A stretch of DNA of 64,000 nucleotides from Thermomucor indicae-seudaticae (GCA_000787465.1 JSYX01000048.1:36538-100537); one strand, 5' to 3'; counted from the stretch's first letter, positions 33,582 to 46,540 are shown. The notes: generated from the sequence alone by a model not told the origin. Program-made: numbers and translations.

Positions 33582-34916
33582 ATGTCAAACGACGAGAATA
33601 TATGTAAGTTTAAACCAACTAGTACATAGCTTAATCACTGCGGTTGTTCATCTCGTTTACTGCGTCCTTAGCTGTCAGTGCGCCAGGTTCCCCTTCTTTA
33701 TTCTGGTCGCCTAAAGACGAGTCGAAACACGCTTCGTACAGGACTACGCGGCGACCCTTCCAGGAATTAAGCGACAGCTTGATGCCCGATTCGCCACCTG
33801 AAAAGGAGCATCATCATCTAAACTCGGACGACTTTGTACGTACATCAGAAATCAGACCTGACGATGACCACCGCATCGCGGATATGGTCTACTCGCCACC
33901 CTCCCAGCAACAACCTCTCATTGTTGTAGGTGGCCGAGAGGAAATCACGTTTGGTCGTGGTGGTGCGGCTACAGTGAAGATTGGCAAGCGCAATCGGCAG
34001 ATAAGTCGCTTGCACGCCCGCATTGAATACGATCGCACCAACAAGGAGTTCAAGCTGGTCGTCCTAGGTCTCAATGGTCTTTCCGTCGACGACGTACCAT
34101 ACAAGCAACATGATATTGTCACATTACGGGACGAATCACTGATTGATATTTTGGGCTGCAGAATTGTTTTCATGTGCCCTGAGGAATCTGTTCTGGAGGA
34201 CGAGCCCACGCCTCAGGCAGACCTGTCGCCTGAACGACCTCTATCTCCCGCCCCAGAAGAACCACCAGCTCAAAATGACGAGCCACCGGCGAAGAGTGAA
34301 GAGCAACAGAAGGAGGAGGAGGGCGAGGATAAAGAGGAGGAGGAGAAACCAGATAATAAGCAAACGTCCATCACCGAAACCAACTTCACCGACATCATTA
34401 TTGATACGCTAGGTATACGACATGCAAAATCACTTTACATTTGCATTTATCTAAAATACAAGCTCTACAGTGTTTTCAAGGAAATCATCCATGACAGCTA
34501 GCGATATTTGCTCACGGATCATGTCGACAAACCCAGCCTACCGAGAACAACCGCGCGAAGTATGGATGGAGCGCATCACAAAGGTTTTAAAGGAGAAACC
34601 ATTCTTTGGCGAAATCGTCCGTAAAGGCAAAACAGCAGATGGTTCACCAAAGGAAAACCTGTATTACTATAACAGCGAAGCTGATCCTGTGGAGTGGCGA
34701 CGAGCTGAATACACCCAAGTCGGTCGCAGTGCTCGCAAATGCACCCTGCAGGATAAACAATACTTCTGGAAAATTCCACCCAAGCTTGGCCGGAACCGAA
34801 ACTCATACGTCCCTCCACCAGCCAAAGCATATGAGAGCGAACAGAGTCCGGCATCATCATCAAGACGTCAGAAAGGTCGTAAAGACAAATCGGAGGAAGA
34901 ATCCAACAACGCCTAA
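33582..34916 (+). CDS. TOS4: FHA-domain protein, Tos4/Plm2-like
   Basis: Forkhead-associated domain protein. Yeast Tos4 and Plm2 are G1/S-expressed chromatin-bound proteins of the replication stress response. Exons 33582-33603, 33672-34412 and 34471-34916 give 402 aa. The FHA is at about residues 88-175, with the phosphothreonine-binding signature FGRG..., ISRLHARI and LNGLSVDD. It is followed by a Pro/Glu-rich acidic linker (PEEPPAQNDEPPAKSEEQQK, then EEE runs). The C-terminal domain (FSRKSSMTASDICSRIMS, REVWMERITKVLKEKPFFGE, RKCTLQDKQYFWKIPPKLGR) is conserved in filamentous-fungal homologues, then comes a basic tail (SSSRRQKGRKDKSEEE). Both intron junctions fall in conserved parts and restore frame. 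The upstream region has MCB-like words. Confidence 0.82.
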
Positions 34917-35021
34917 GTGTTCGATGCTCTTTTCCCGTTTCCTCGCACAGGGAACACTCGCCGCCATTCTCACCGGTCCCCACTTTTGCTCCATCCAAGT
35001 CTAGGTTTCTTCACGTAGCTT

Positions 35022-35027
35022 AATAAA
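35022..35027 (+). terminator. Probable polyadenylation signal of the TOS4-like gene
   Basis: AATAAA 106 nt after the stop codon, in the short gap before the convergent alcohol-oxidase gene. Inference from position. Confidence 0.35.
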
Positions 35028-35101
35028 AAGGACCATTTCTTCTATGTACATTCTGTATCATAAAAAGAAATTACGTTAAGAGAATATTATTTGCTTGATT
35101 A

Positions 35102-37579
35102 TTAAAGTTTTGCGGAAACGGAACTGTCGCTGGCCTGGATGATGCAGTCCGCGACATGCAAAGCGACAGCCTCTGTCGTAACCATGGGATTCACACCAGA
35201 AGCCGTTGGGAACAGCGACGCATCAGACACGTACAAATCCTTGACTTCCCAAGTCTCGCCTGTAGGCTTTGTAACAGAAACCTTGGGAGAGACGCCCATT
35301 CGGCTATGAAGTCTTAGTGAGCAAAAACTATGCTTCATACGCAGCCGACCGCTTTGGAGTTACCTGGTTCCCATCTGGTGGGCACAGTAAACACCAGCGC
35401 CATCTTGGGGCAGTCCGTATTTTTGCACTTCTTGCAACCATGCAATAAAACGAGGGTTGTCCACGCGCGATTCTTCGTCGGGGCCAAACACAAAAGGTTC
35501 TACGCCAAACTGACCGGTATGCAATTCGCGTGCGCCTGCTGCACATAGCACTTTGAGCGAGCGGTTGATGCCTGCCAAGAGTGATCGGCGATCATGGGAA
35601 GAGAGATTGTAGTCCACAATCAGGTTATCCTTGTCGTCATAGCGAACTACGCCCTTGGAGTCTTTGTCTCGTGACAAGATCAGCATGGGTGCGCATCGGC
35701 GATACCGCAACATCATTTCCTTATGGTGAGCTGCACCTCGCCATGGCATGACCGTCGAATAAGCGCCTGCGTGCAGGGATGGTACTTCCAGTTTTGCGCC
35801 ATAGCCTTGACCGTCAATGTTTTCGGCCACGTTACTGATCTACAAAATAAAAAGAAGGAGTTCATAATGTGTACTTTGCTATTTGGGGTGATGTACGTGT
35901 CAACTTACAGCGGTCATGATGGACCCGTTAAACATATCCATATCATGGTCGAAGAAGCCAAGAGTGATGCAGCATGGGTGGACATGAAGATGTCGGCCAA
36001 TATTCTTGTTCGTTAATCCGCTTCGGAGCAGCACGCCTGGTGTTTGTAACGAACCAGCCGCGACGACTACTTGTTTGGCACGGACCTTGACAGGGTGCTT
36101 GTAGTGAACCACACATTCAACACCAACTGCTTTACCGTTCTCCACCAAGACACGTTGGACTTTTGTACGATCCAAGAATTTGGCGCCATGTGCATACGCG
36201 TCACGCAACCACGTATTCATTGTTCCATTCTTGACACCATCCTTGCATCCAGCAAAGCACCAGCCACAGGTGTGCTGCTTGCCATCAGTGTTTTGAGGGA
36301 TATCTGCAATATGGTAACCAAGTTCTCTAAACAGATACGTGAGCTTTTCGAGGCCTATCCCTCTTCCATCGTTACACATGAAACATACTGACAGCCCTTG
36401 ATCAAAATCTTGTTGGGTTCGTTATGCTCAATGCCGTCCGTACGAGCACCAATGCGTTCATAGACCCGATGAAGATCCCGGGCAAACTAGGGCAGTAAGT
36501 GAGTTGGTGCAACAAATGCTTGGCTGTCATTCAACATACCTTTGGGGACGTGAAATGAGTCAAGCCCTGCTTGGCCCATTCTTCACGGACAAAGTGTTGG
36601 AGCTACGACATCTATATGGTTACTTTTGATTCTCCTTAGCAAAGACAACCCGCTCGCCCTTACCTTTAAGGAAGCTGACCAGTTGACAGTCGTTCCACCG
36701 CCAAACACACTGCCGGCCAAGATACTTACAGTACCTTCAAAACTGGAAAAGAAGCCACCGTGCTCGTATAAGTTGGTAAAGCCATCTGGTTCATGGAGTT
36801 GAAACTCTGATTCGTGATAGTAAATTCCCTTTTCGATGACCAGCACTGATTTTCCAGCCTTGGCTAATTCAGCAGCCGTGACACCTGATTAATATCCAGA
36901 AATCAGTTGTAACACTCTTTCCTTGTGCCTCGAGTCATGTTACATTCTACGTACCACCACCTGCACCGCTTCCCACTACAATCACATCGACTTCCTGAGG
37001 TATTTGTTCCAAGGTCAACATGGGGAACCGTTCTTTCGTGGAAGCCGGTTCATAGTCCGGAGCTGTTCGTAGGGGATCACGACTCGGATATCCCATGGCA
37101 CGATGAAGCACTGAGTCTTTGACGGAATAGATGGGGTTGCAAGTTGCGGCCGAAAACAGCTTGTAAAGAAGGCGAAGGGGTTGCAGGTACGAATTTTTCC
37201 ATTTGAGCAAAGCCTTTTCGCGTTCCTGACGAGAGAGATCCTGGAACCGGGTTAAGTGACCAGTCAGGGCGAAGGAACCTGCGCACTTTGAAAGCACAGT
37301 CAGGATCATGGCAACCTCATGGCGTTTCGCGGGAGCCAGGGCGCGCTCCAGGAACGCCAGGATAATGGCAAGTTGGCCGTCGAGATCACTGCAGGACAAC
37401 CGAGCGAGTTCGGCCACTTGTTCCCGGGTATGTGTAGCAGACAACTTCTGTACTAATTCTTCTTCTTCTTCGGGCGTCAGTCGTGCAATAAAAGTGTCCG
37501 CGATTGCACGGAGCACAGCAAGCTGATCTTGATTGAGTTCGATGGAGGGTGCATTCAGGAATCGATTGGGATCAGACAT
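35102..37579 (-). CDS. FAO1: Long-chain fatty alcohol oxidase (GMC family, peroxisomal)
   Basis: FAD-dependent oxidation of long-chain fatty alcohols to aldehydes with H2O2 release, a step of alkane and omega-oxidation. Seven exons: 37579-36955, 36884-36664, 36602-36540, 36486-36389, 36326-35909, 35839-35364, 35303-35102; 700 aa, typical for FAO. The N-terminal 190 residues are the extra helical part found in FAOs. The FAD-binding Rossmann motif VVGSGAGGG lies at about 201-209 and continues VTAAELAKAGKSVLVIEKG; GMC signatures are GSVFGGGTTVNW and VVVAAGSLQTPGVLLRSG. The C-terminal substrate/FAD region reads HQMGTSRMGVSP and DASLFPTASGVNPMVT. The last three residues, AKL, fit the PTS1 peroxisomal signal. 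Acceptors at 36327 and 35304 were chosen to restore conserved junctions. Convergent with the TOS4-like gene. Confidence 0.92.
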
Positions 37580-40500
37580 CTTTTAAGAGGGAGAATAAAT
37601 AAGCAATATGGGGGAAGTGCCCGCTTCTTTCTTTAAATACTCTAGTTCGGGTTTGGGGCCTGAGGCAGGATAGCAATAGCTCTTGTCCTGTGCACGGGCA
37701 CACACACATCTTTTATCCTCATGCTAAACCAGAAAGATGTCGGTCTTTTCTTGTGTGGGGTAAGGTTTTTAATCCTTTTTTGACACTTTCTCACTATACA
37801 AAGTTAAAAGATGCCATGATCCCTTTACCGCTCCTATCAGTTACAGTCTGTTTTCACGCTGCCTCATCCACTCTTTCCTATCTTTACGCCATTTTCGTCC
37901 GAAGAATCAAAAGCGGATATTGAATTCAGGCGGCTAGGGCCCGGTAACAAGGTTTAGCTAACGTCGTCCCTCCTTCTTTCTCAGCGTCGCACTGCCCTGC
38001 CCAAGCATTCAGATTCAGCACGATGTCCTTTGAGAGCTGCATTATTTCGAATATTGCTCTTGTCAGAGTCGCACGAAAGGAGCTTCTTGTGACATTCCAT
38101 TTAAGCTCAGTCTTGATCCAGCTGATACTTGCAATTCAATGATACTTCTGTAGTGATAAGTTCTATCTAATGATCATGTTTCTCTTTACGACGGGGTAAG
38201 CAGTGAGATATCACCAAGCTCGATGTGATGATCAGCGATCACATCGGCATCACTATACCGAAAGATAATGAGATCACGCCTTGCCTTGCTTCGGTTAAGA
38301 TCCATCTGCCTATGTTTTGACACTGTATCTGCTAACAATCTGATCTCGATCGCATTATACTGCAGTTTTCTTTAGAATATTTTTTTCCTGCCAGTCTCGC
38401 AAATTGTAGTACCCAAAACAGCTAGTGTTCTAGTGTTTGTCGATCCAGTGAGATGCTATGTTATACAATAAAAGCAATACGAAGTACGACTAACTGCGTA
38501 ACTGGTGATGTACTTCCATATTTATCTTCGCAAGACTTTTCAGTATATTTAGCAGATCGATATTCATTTTATTTCAGTGGTAACAACAATACAATAGCCG
38601 TTCCATACTTCTTTGTCCTCGACAGGCTCGTGGAAGCACTGTAGCACCAAACTTATGTGTCACAATAACTGCTAAGAACTCAAAATTGAGGCACTGGTAT
38701 TTTAATCTAGCGCTCACTTTTTGCCTTTCCAGGGATGAGCACAACAGCGGGTGGCTACTGTATGCGATACCCAGATTCATCCCTTGTTTCCCCTACGGAA
38801 TCATATAGGGCGTGACAACGCGAAATATCCCATCAAGGATAACACTAGCGGTAAGACTGAAGACTGTACAGAACGAAGTTTCAAGGAAGACTTTCTGCAG
38901 TACCGTCTTTAAGCCTTTTACAAGCTTAAGCCTGTCCCCGACATAATGCGAATGATTATTTACAGCGAGGGCCACCAGGGCGACGACCAATTGAAGCTCG
39001 AGAAACGTGAAGTGGGAGGCGTACGACCACTGCGACATGCATTTTCCTTCAAGGCCCGTTGCTCCTCGTTCCTGGCGGTGATCAGACGTCAGCCGACTCT
39101 ATAGCGACGAAGACGAGTTCAAGGTCCTTTTTCGTCCAAAACACGGAGTTTTACCATGCGATCTTCACGTCGTTGCAATCTTTCAGCAACCTTTGAAGAT
39201 TAGTACAAGCAAGGTACCGATATAATCCATTCACTTTGGCCATCTTTATGCAGAGATTTGTCGTTGGTAAGGAATTGATCTCGATTTTATAAAAGTGTAA
39301 GGTTATTTAGCTGTAAGAAGCACCATCCGCAACGTGTTATTATACTCGCCACAAAAATCTTGATTGCCATCTTTTATTGCCTGACGAATAGTTTGTGGAT
39401 CGCTCTATTGTGCGTTAATAGTACAGCTCCGAATGCGGTGTCCAGTTCCCGCTCGCGACGCTGCCCACAATGTCGATCACATATTATGTATTTCTTGACC
39501 AATACCAGTGTAATCGTATACGTTCTGGCGAGATCAAACAGACGGTAAGGGCACAATTATTCAAACTAGGATATGGTTGTTAGGATTATTACAAAAGCGC
39601 TGATGACAAGGCCTAAGAGACCAATAATCATTATCGCTTAACAGATGAACGGTGATCTATACTTACACGCACTCGAGTTTGCACGGTACGCCAGCTGTCT
39701 CATCCGCTTAGATCAGATTAGCGTCCCGACAAATTATTGTCGCACACAATGCAGCTGCCAAGGCGATATTTGGATGTCCATAGCGGCGTTTGGGTCATCG
39801 TCCGGGACCCGCTTGCGCGATTGCTTTTCTTGAGTTATGCGGGCTAATTTCTCGTAGACTCAAGAACTTGCCGTGCTTTCGTTGCTGAATTGCAAGAATA
39901 CAGCTATTGGCAATTTCGTAGTAGAGGAGGCTATGTCGAGGCAAAGCTCTACATACAGTGCCCGCGCAACATATCGATGGGGTCCATGACGGAAAAAATG
40001 CTATATCAAGTGTACATACCCCTGTGAAAAAGCAAATCCGTGATTCAAAGGTCGATTGGTATATCGAGAATATTGATTTACCTACCAAATGTCAATATAT
40101 TGCGCAGGTACTTTAGCTCGCCTCTGTCGCCTTTGGATTTGCATCGCGCACCAAAATTGTCCTGTCAGTTATCTTTGCAGTGCTTTATTCGTATTAGGGA
40201 AATGCCATGTTTGGTTAACAGATACAGCTGGTCTACGGATTGCCAGTCCCACAACCGGCGTGGCAATGTCAGGGGTATATCTCCTCAGCGTGAAGTCCGA
40301 GAAAGCACCATGCTCGAAGAGCTGGCACTACCTAGTAACTCACGCTAATTAGTGAGAGTGTCAGCAAGTAATATCGCTCCCAAGAGCGAAGCACTCGTAT
40401 TACAGGTCTGGCAAGAGAAAACCCCCACCGCGCACAGTATGCTTGTACTGCGTTCCACTGCAGCGCCTTGTTTTCCTGAAGATATGGACGTTTCAAGCTC

Positions 40501-41459
40501 AGTACGCTGCAAAGTTCTTGCATGCATTTCTTTTAATGGGACTAGCACCCGTAGAGAGACTCTATCTACTTCCAGCCCGATGGTGCTCAAGCGTCGTCCT
40601 GCACATACTCTCGATAGCGACCAATGGCTCCACTATGTCGACAGACACGCCAGCGCACACAGCCAAGGCCATGCGCTTTGCCGTTAGAGATACAGAAACT
40701 TGCGTTTAAATTATGTGATTAGTCTAATAGACAATTTTGGTCATCTATTTGTCAGTTCATATTTAGGATGCCTCTTGTTGTTGCAGCAACTGACTGCTCT
40801 ACCCGGTCAAAGGACTTTGCAAATAGCGTGATAGCTCAGGTGGTTCATACTATACATAGTAGAGTAGACTTGAGGATCAGATGCCTGCCACCGAAATGAA
40901 CAGTAAGGAACCATGCCCTCTGCATAAATATGTCGATGAACCACTTCTCGTCTTCTACATCTTGTGGCATGTCCGTAAATCATAAGGACAATTCTCACTC
41001 GAGCCGCATCCGATAAAGAAAGAAAGCTGTGATGACGGATGCAGACCTTTTGAAGAGAGACGCTTGCTGCCTGTATTTCCGACTTGAAGCAGAGTACTTA
41101 TTTAAGGACGATGTTTGAGTGTATATGTTTATATTTAATGCTATACTTGCGCAGACAATCCTACGCAGGAAGTCAAATGGAAAACAAACATCCCTCATAA
41201 GCGTAAATTCAAATGAGAAATCCACATCTTGAACCAGGATTCTGAGCTCACAATAATGAATTTTTTAATCTTTTTTCCATTGCACAATATTCTTTATATA
41301 GGTAATGACGTCTACGACTTAAAGGGCGTCGGTATAAGACGTTGACTTAAGTTCCCTTTCTTCTCTTTTGTGTCAACTGTAAGAAAGGTAACAGAGGCAT
41401 ACAAGTTTTAGGAAACATAATGTACACGTTCCAAAAACACAAGGGACATAAGCACGCTC
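37580..41459. other. 3.9 kb gene-poor region
   Basis: No intact gene found. 37580-37950 is the FAO promoter side. Beyond it are scattered short open frames: minus 39038-38793 (hydrophobic, starting MSQWSYASHFTFLELQLVVA), plus 40443-40709 and plus 40352-40687. The plus frames around 40.4-40.7 kb are overlapping and could be debris of a retroelement, but I found no catalytic motif. Composition is even and no tandem or inverted repeat stands out by eye. Confidence 0.4.
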
Positions 41460-43728
41460 CTACTGTGGCTCACCCATGCTATCTGGACCTGTATGTCTAT
41501 GGGGCAACGGTGTACCTGGAGGCTGCTCCGTATGACGATATGCTGAAATCATGGAATCCATTGTACTACTTGTTGTTGGCTGCGATGGTCTCATGAACAC
41601 GTCCGTTTGTGGATCAGAAGTTCCCTGAGCGGGAGGAGGAGGAGGACGACCTCCAATAGGGGGAGGCGGACCTGGACGCATCATCATGGAGTCGTCCTGC
41701 TTTGGAGAGGACGATGCAGAAGCTGCGACTGCGGCCGCGGCCGCTGCAGCTGCCGAAAGCTGATAGACATTGGTGTTGCGAACCAGGCCACCAGGTGAGT
41801 ACATTGGTGCATATTGCGACGAGCGCCTTTGCTTTGGTTGCCTCAAAGGGTTTGGATGTAATGCATGATGTATTGTTGGTTCATTGGGGACAGGTCGCCC
41901 AATTGCCGATGGGCTCTGCGCAGTAGATGTCGCGGTGCTAGTTGATGACGGCGAAGAGGATGGATCAAACGGGAGCATTTCATGACCAGTATGTGCACCA
42001 AAAGTCCCAGGGTTGGGCGGCGGAAAGTTATATTGTACGCGGGGCGCATATGAGCAGCTTGGTATCGCAGATGGTATTGGCATTCCGTGCTCAACATAGC
42101 CCGTATGGTATACGAAAGGGTGACTCGGAGCTTGGTGTTGCATGTGCGGAGGGTGATTCATGAAGCTTGCGTTGGGCTGCATTGCCTGTTGAAAATGAGG
42201 TGCTTCTTGCTGTGCGTAATACCCAGGTGCAGTTGCTGATGGACTATGCTTTCCCTTTCTGGATAACTTGCGTGCTGGCATATCGCCTTCTGATATGGAG
42301 GCGTCTTCTGGTGTGGATATCGTCCTTTGTCGTCGAGGGTTCCTTGTCAACTGGATCTCACTTGCCACGCGTTGACTGTGTGTCTTTACAAAATAAGTGT
42401 GTTTGGGAATGTCGACTGTAATAAAACCTTTTGGCGGTTCTGCTGCCTTTTTGGCTGCTGATGCTGTCGTTTTTTGAGCGCGTCTTGGTTGAGGTCCTTT
42501 TTTCTTGGGAGCATCATTGCTTGCTGGTTCCTATACTTTTGTGCTAAATAGACAATTTCCAGTCCCTAAGTTTTGTGTGACTCATACCTGGCTGGAGCCT
42601 GCCGGCGAAGTCGTTGTTCCTTGTGATACCGTCCGGCTTGACTCTGGCTGTCCGTCGGCGGGCGCCCTCGATTGCACCGATGCACTTCCTGACGTTTCTT
42701 TTCCAGTTGATCCTTCTGGTTGTGTCTCCTCGACTACCAAGGGATCCGGTAACGATTGAGGATCCAGTTTAGCGAGCTGGCAAACAGTGTGAGTGATATT
42801 CGTAACTTCTTTCTCTACATAATCTGATAAATCCTCATTTCCAGCTGCAGCCATGCAGAGGCGAGCCCAAAGTCTAGTTAAACGTTTTGCGCGTGATGCC
42901 GCTTCACGTTGTCTGATCTTTTGTCGCTCCTCTGATAGTCGGTTATAAAACCGTCTTTCGTTCCAGCTAATATCCGGGAACTCGGCCTGCACTTTGGCTC
43001 TGATCTCCCCAGTCTGTAAATTTGTCCGAGCCAATTCATAAATCAAGTCAATGACCTTCTTGGGCCAATTGCGGTCTATCTCTTCTGGACGCATAAGCTC
43101 ATGGTTATGCTTTGAAGCCTCAGGATTCTGGGATTTGCGGAACTCCCAGTGTCCGTTCTTTTCGTAAAGCACCACTCGCCATCGACAATCGCATCGTTTT
43201 GAAGGACGCTTCCGTTGCGGATTCGACTTTGGATTCCGCAAGGAGTCCGGTAACCCTTCCCTGGAGCAATAGACATAAATGTTCTATGAATTTGTGCACT
43301 GTGAGAGTTCTAAATTTTTTGCACTCTGCCGCATAAATACATTACCCGATGTGTGCTTGCTTCTTGTTTTACAGTGAACCCAAATTGGGCACACAAGTCT
43401 CGACAATGCTCGATCGCCGTTACACTGTCTGGAAAAGAAAGTTTGAGCAGTTGTTCGTAAAATGGTTCGAGCTACGAATTCGTTGAGGCCATAAAAGAGA
43501 GATATATCAGATCTTTGCTTCTCTTCTTTTTCCCTGTATTCGCTTTAAACCTTCTTTTCCCGCTCTCTTCCCAACCCAGAAAGGATTCCTTACAGATTGC
43601 TCTGAGCTCGAAGACGAAGGTGCTTGTGGCTGTACTGTCGTCGTATGAGCACCGCCACTGCTGCTGCTGCCGACGCCGGTTTCGCCAGGTGACGATGCTG
43701 GTTGTGATTCTGTTGACCTGTTTGACAT
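41460..43728 (-). CDS. FAR1/AFT-type (WRKY-GCM1 fold) zinc-finger DNA-binding protein
   Basis: Predicted nuclear transcription factor. Exons 43728-43594, 43471-43346, 43283-42588 and 42530-41460 give 675 aa. After a Ser-rich start, a FAR1-like domain spans about residues 68-150: CRDLCAQFGFTVKQEAS, then YCSREG (Cys 93), RCDCRWRVVLYE (Cys 118, Cys 120) and SKHNHEL (His 145, His 147), compatible with a C-C-H-H zinc site of the WRKY-GCM1 type. Next is a helical region (WPKKVIDLIYELARTNLQTG, RRFYNRLSEERQKIRQREAA). A basic segment follows (KKKGPQPRRAQKT). The last 300 residues are low-complexity Pro/Ser/Gln/Ala with a poly-Ala run near 41740. There is no transposase domain, so it is not a MULE. Whether it binds iron-regulated targets like yeast Aft1 is open. 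Confidence 0.75.
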
Positions 43729-45600
43729 GAAGAGATATCTATGCTTGTTTTGCGCTCCGGCCGCTTAGTGCGAAATTGAACAATGGATCGTGATGCAATT
43801 GTTGGGTTGATTGGCAGGTGAACTCGTTACCACCGCGTCAAAGAATGGCAATACCATCAAGGGGAAATGTCCCTCAGTGTTTTGTGTCTTTGTTCGCTAC
43901 GGGGACGCGTAAGGAAGAAGTAAAGCGTCAAGGCCGTCACTGACTGTTGTTATGGTATGTATTGGTATCTCTCTTTTCTACGTCTAGAAAAGGGAAAAGA
44001 AAGCGGTGCGTCCCCCAGTGTATTATTGTTGTTGTGGTGTCTCGTGTTCCTGTGAAAAGCTAACGACGCGACGGGAATCCCTATAGAGGTCCATTGACAG
44101 AGCGATTTTTTGGAAAGAAGGGGACAAAGAGCAAGAAGTACATACATCAGTACGTTGTGTGTGTGGCAAAGGGGCAGGGGTATAACCTACTTAGAGAGTC
44201 CAATTAACACAGTGAGTTCTGAGAATGCTATGGGCACAATAGCAGTTCTTTTTGTTGCAGCTGAAAGAAGCCTACTTGCTATTCCCTTCAGGCATACAAA
44301 AAAGGTAATGGGAAGAAGGAAAAAGAGAAAAAGAAGCAAAAGAGGTCATCGAATTTGTCGTTTTGGTAATGATCAAGTTGGGGAGACTACCTAGTGCACC
44401 TATCTTACTGAAAATTTGAAACATCTCCAATGATGTGTCCCAACGGACGGCGTCGCTTAGTGTCACCAACAAGACTAAACTAACCCCAGGCCACCTTCTA
44501 TGCTTCAGAGCCAAAAACATTGTCGTACAACCAAATGGCTGAAGCTCTGTGGAATCCACATCACTCGGCAGCAAATGCACTGTTTCGCTGGGCCTATGTC
44601 CGAATAGAATCTCAGCTAGTAACCATACGCTTCCCCTGAGATACTCGTAAATTTGCATTCTTGGACGTTACCATTGTAGACTTCGTCCTAGGTACGAACC
44701 AAATTGATGAGGGTTCCATTAAAGAACAGAAGCTGGGTAAGCGAGGTATCTAATGCATTACGCGATGACGCGAAGAACTTTCTTTATTAGGCTAAAATCC
44801 GATATCAAAATTCCTCGGCGCACGGCCACTTCATTTTTGTGTTCTTTACATTGGTTCTTCCTACGTAATGTACTACATGAGTTACCCCGTTTTCGTCTAC
44901 CTTGTTGGCTAGTCGATCTCGTGCTTGCACAAAGGGCAAAATGATAGAGAAAGAGAGCTCGGCTTTCAAATATGGTGACAGTGTCCATCAGCAATCGAGA
45001 GGTCTTCAGTCCCACGTTCCCGCCGTCTATTATCCTCTGCGTCTGAGGCACCATGTGCAGAAGAGAGAATGATCTGTTACTCTTTATAGTCTTTGTCCTC
45101 CGTCGTCTTCTTCAGAATTTGCTTGCGTCAACAATGAAACATTTTCGCTGAGTAATAATATAGCTAGTTATCCTTCCAACTGTTACATTCAGCGATTGGG
45201 TTCCCCACTAGATGGTGGCGGTCAGCTGGAGGGGCCTATTTCAGTCCTACTTTGAACCCTTTCCGGCAGCGCTACAGACGCACTCTTACCAAAAAGCTAG
45301 TAAGTTCGAAAGCTTTCGCTAAATGTTGTACAGAGAGAGCAGAAGACTTGTAATTTCCAAAAACGGGCCCATTTAGTTGACTGACACCATAGATCGTCTG
45401 GACCCTTATCTCGCTGATCCTGCACCTTCCTGTCGCGATATGTCCGCCAAAATTTGGCTATAAAACTCTAATGGCAAACAATGAACCGCCACTGCATATC
45501 ACATGATCTTTATCGTCTCATTCTATTCATCGTTTTGGCAACACTTTGACGATGTCCAACTGAACACAAACGGATTCCATGCTCAAAACCGGATTACAAA
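43729..45600. other. Gene-poor region
   Basis: No supported gene. The first 400 nt probably hold the promoter of the FAR1-type gene and include long C/T tracts. The minus frame 44658-44272 (128 aa) has no recognisable feature and no splice partners. Confidence 0.4.
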
Positions 45601-45619
45601 TGTAGTTTCTTGTACCTAG

Positions 45620-46540
45620 CGGAATAACCTCTTGATCCGTGCACTTTTGCTAATCCCACGATTGGGGTACTTTATCATTTCCTTTTTCCGCCAGCTGTGG
45701 GAAGCGCAGCAGATCAGATCACCGACGCGCCTCTGCTTGTTTCTTTTATGCATCCTCCTCATTCTGTCCGTCAAACTTAAAGCAGTGCGGATCAAAAGAT
45801 TACAGTCCCTTGGACCAGATGATCGAATAATATGACTGCCCTTGCGACGTTATTAAAATAGATCTCTCTCTGATCTCTATAAAAACCGGCGTTGTTTTCA
45901 GGACATGCAAGAAAACAGGGCAAAGCAAGCCTTATTCCACTTTCCTTTTGCTTACTTTGCGGATTATGCCTCATCCAAAGCCGACCTATTGTTATAACTG
46001 CGGATCGAGTAAGTGAAACCCTGTCATTTGAGCCATCAACCAGTTACCCAGGGATTGACACGCTCCTGAGTTAGCCTCTCACCCAAGGAGCGACTGTGTA
46101 AGTTTTTCCAGATGGGAACCTACGTAATGAAACTTGTGTTCTTATTCTTCTCGCCCACTTGATTGTTCTTTGCACTGTGATTATAGCCGCAGTAAGTTCT
46201 TCAAACATTTTGACAGAAAGGAAGTTGCACTTCATCAAATGTCTCGTTTTGTCGCTTTCCATAGAATCCTCAAGAAACCAACGCCCTATTAGGGGCCGTA
46301 ATCCTCGAACTGGCAACATTCTTTTATCTTTACTTTCTCTCTCTCTGCTATGCCTTAACCACGCTAAATACGGTCTCTGGTTTGCTGATCACACGGATAT
46401 ATGTACTTCATTTGCTATGGCCATCTATTGATTCCTATGCTTTATTCTTTCTACCCTCGCTATTCAATACAATTACCAAAAATTATGAATATCGTATTTC
46501 TTATGACGACTCTTTAGTTTGCTGGAAGTTTTCGTTAGCT
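45620..46540 (+). pseudogene. Fragments of a multi-span membrane protein
   Basis: Successive hydrophobic open segments lie on the plus strand with plausible splice borders between some of them: LGYFIISFFRQLWEAQQ with CLFLLCILLILSVKLKAV (45650-45800); after a TTTTCAG at about 45901, SLIPLSFCLLCGLCLIQSRP; CVLILLAHLIVLCTVIIAA ending in a good GTAAGT donor (46193); and after CCATAG at about 46265, NALLGAVILELATFFYLYFL and more hydrophobic sequence. The order of helices weakly recalls the N-terminal TMD0 of ABCC/MRP transporters, but no ATP-binding domain follows and I could not build a continuous frame. It is either a decayed gene or a truncated one. Confidence 0.35.

Noticed and set aside
38793..39038. 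81-aa hydrophobic minus-strand frame
   Set aside because: No ATG context, splice partners or recognised motif; kept only as a note in the gene-poor region.
23500..40680. Similar words around 23.6 kb and 40.6 kb (shared GACACGCCAGCG), suggesting a repeated retroelement piece
   Set aside because: A 12-nt match is expected many times by chance in 64 kb, and flanking similarity is weak; no reverse transcriptase motif found.
44272..44658. 128-aa minus-strand frame
   Set aside because: No domain, signal or splice evidence; composition fits chance.
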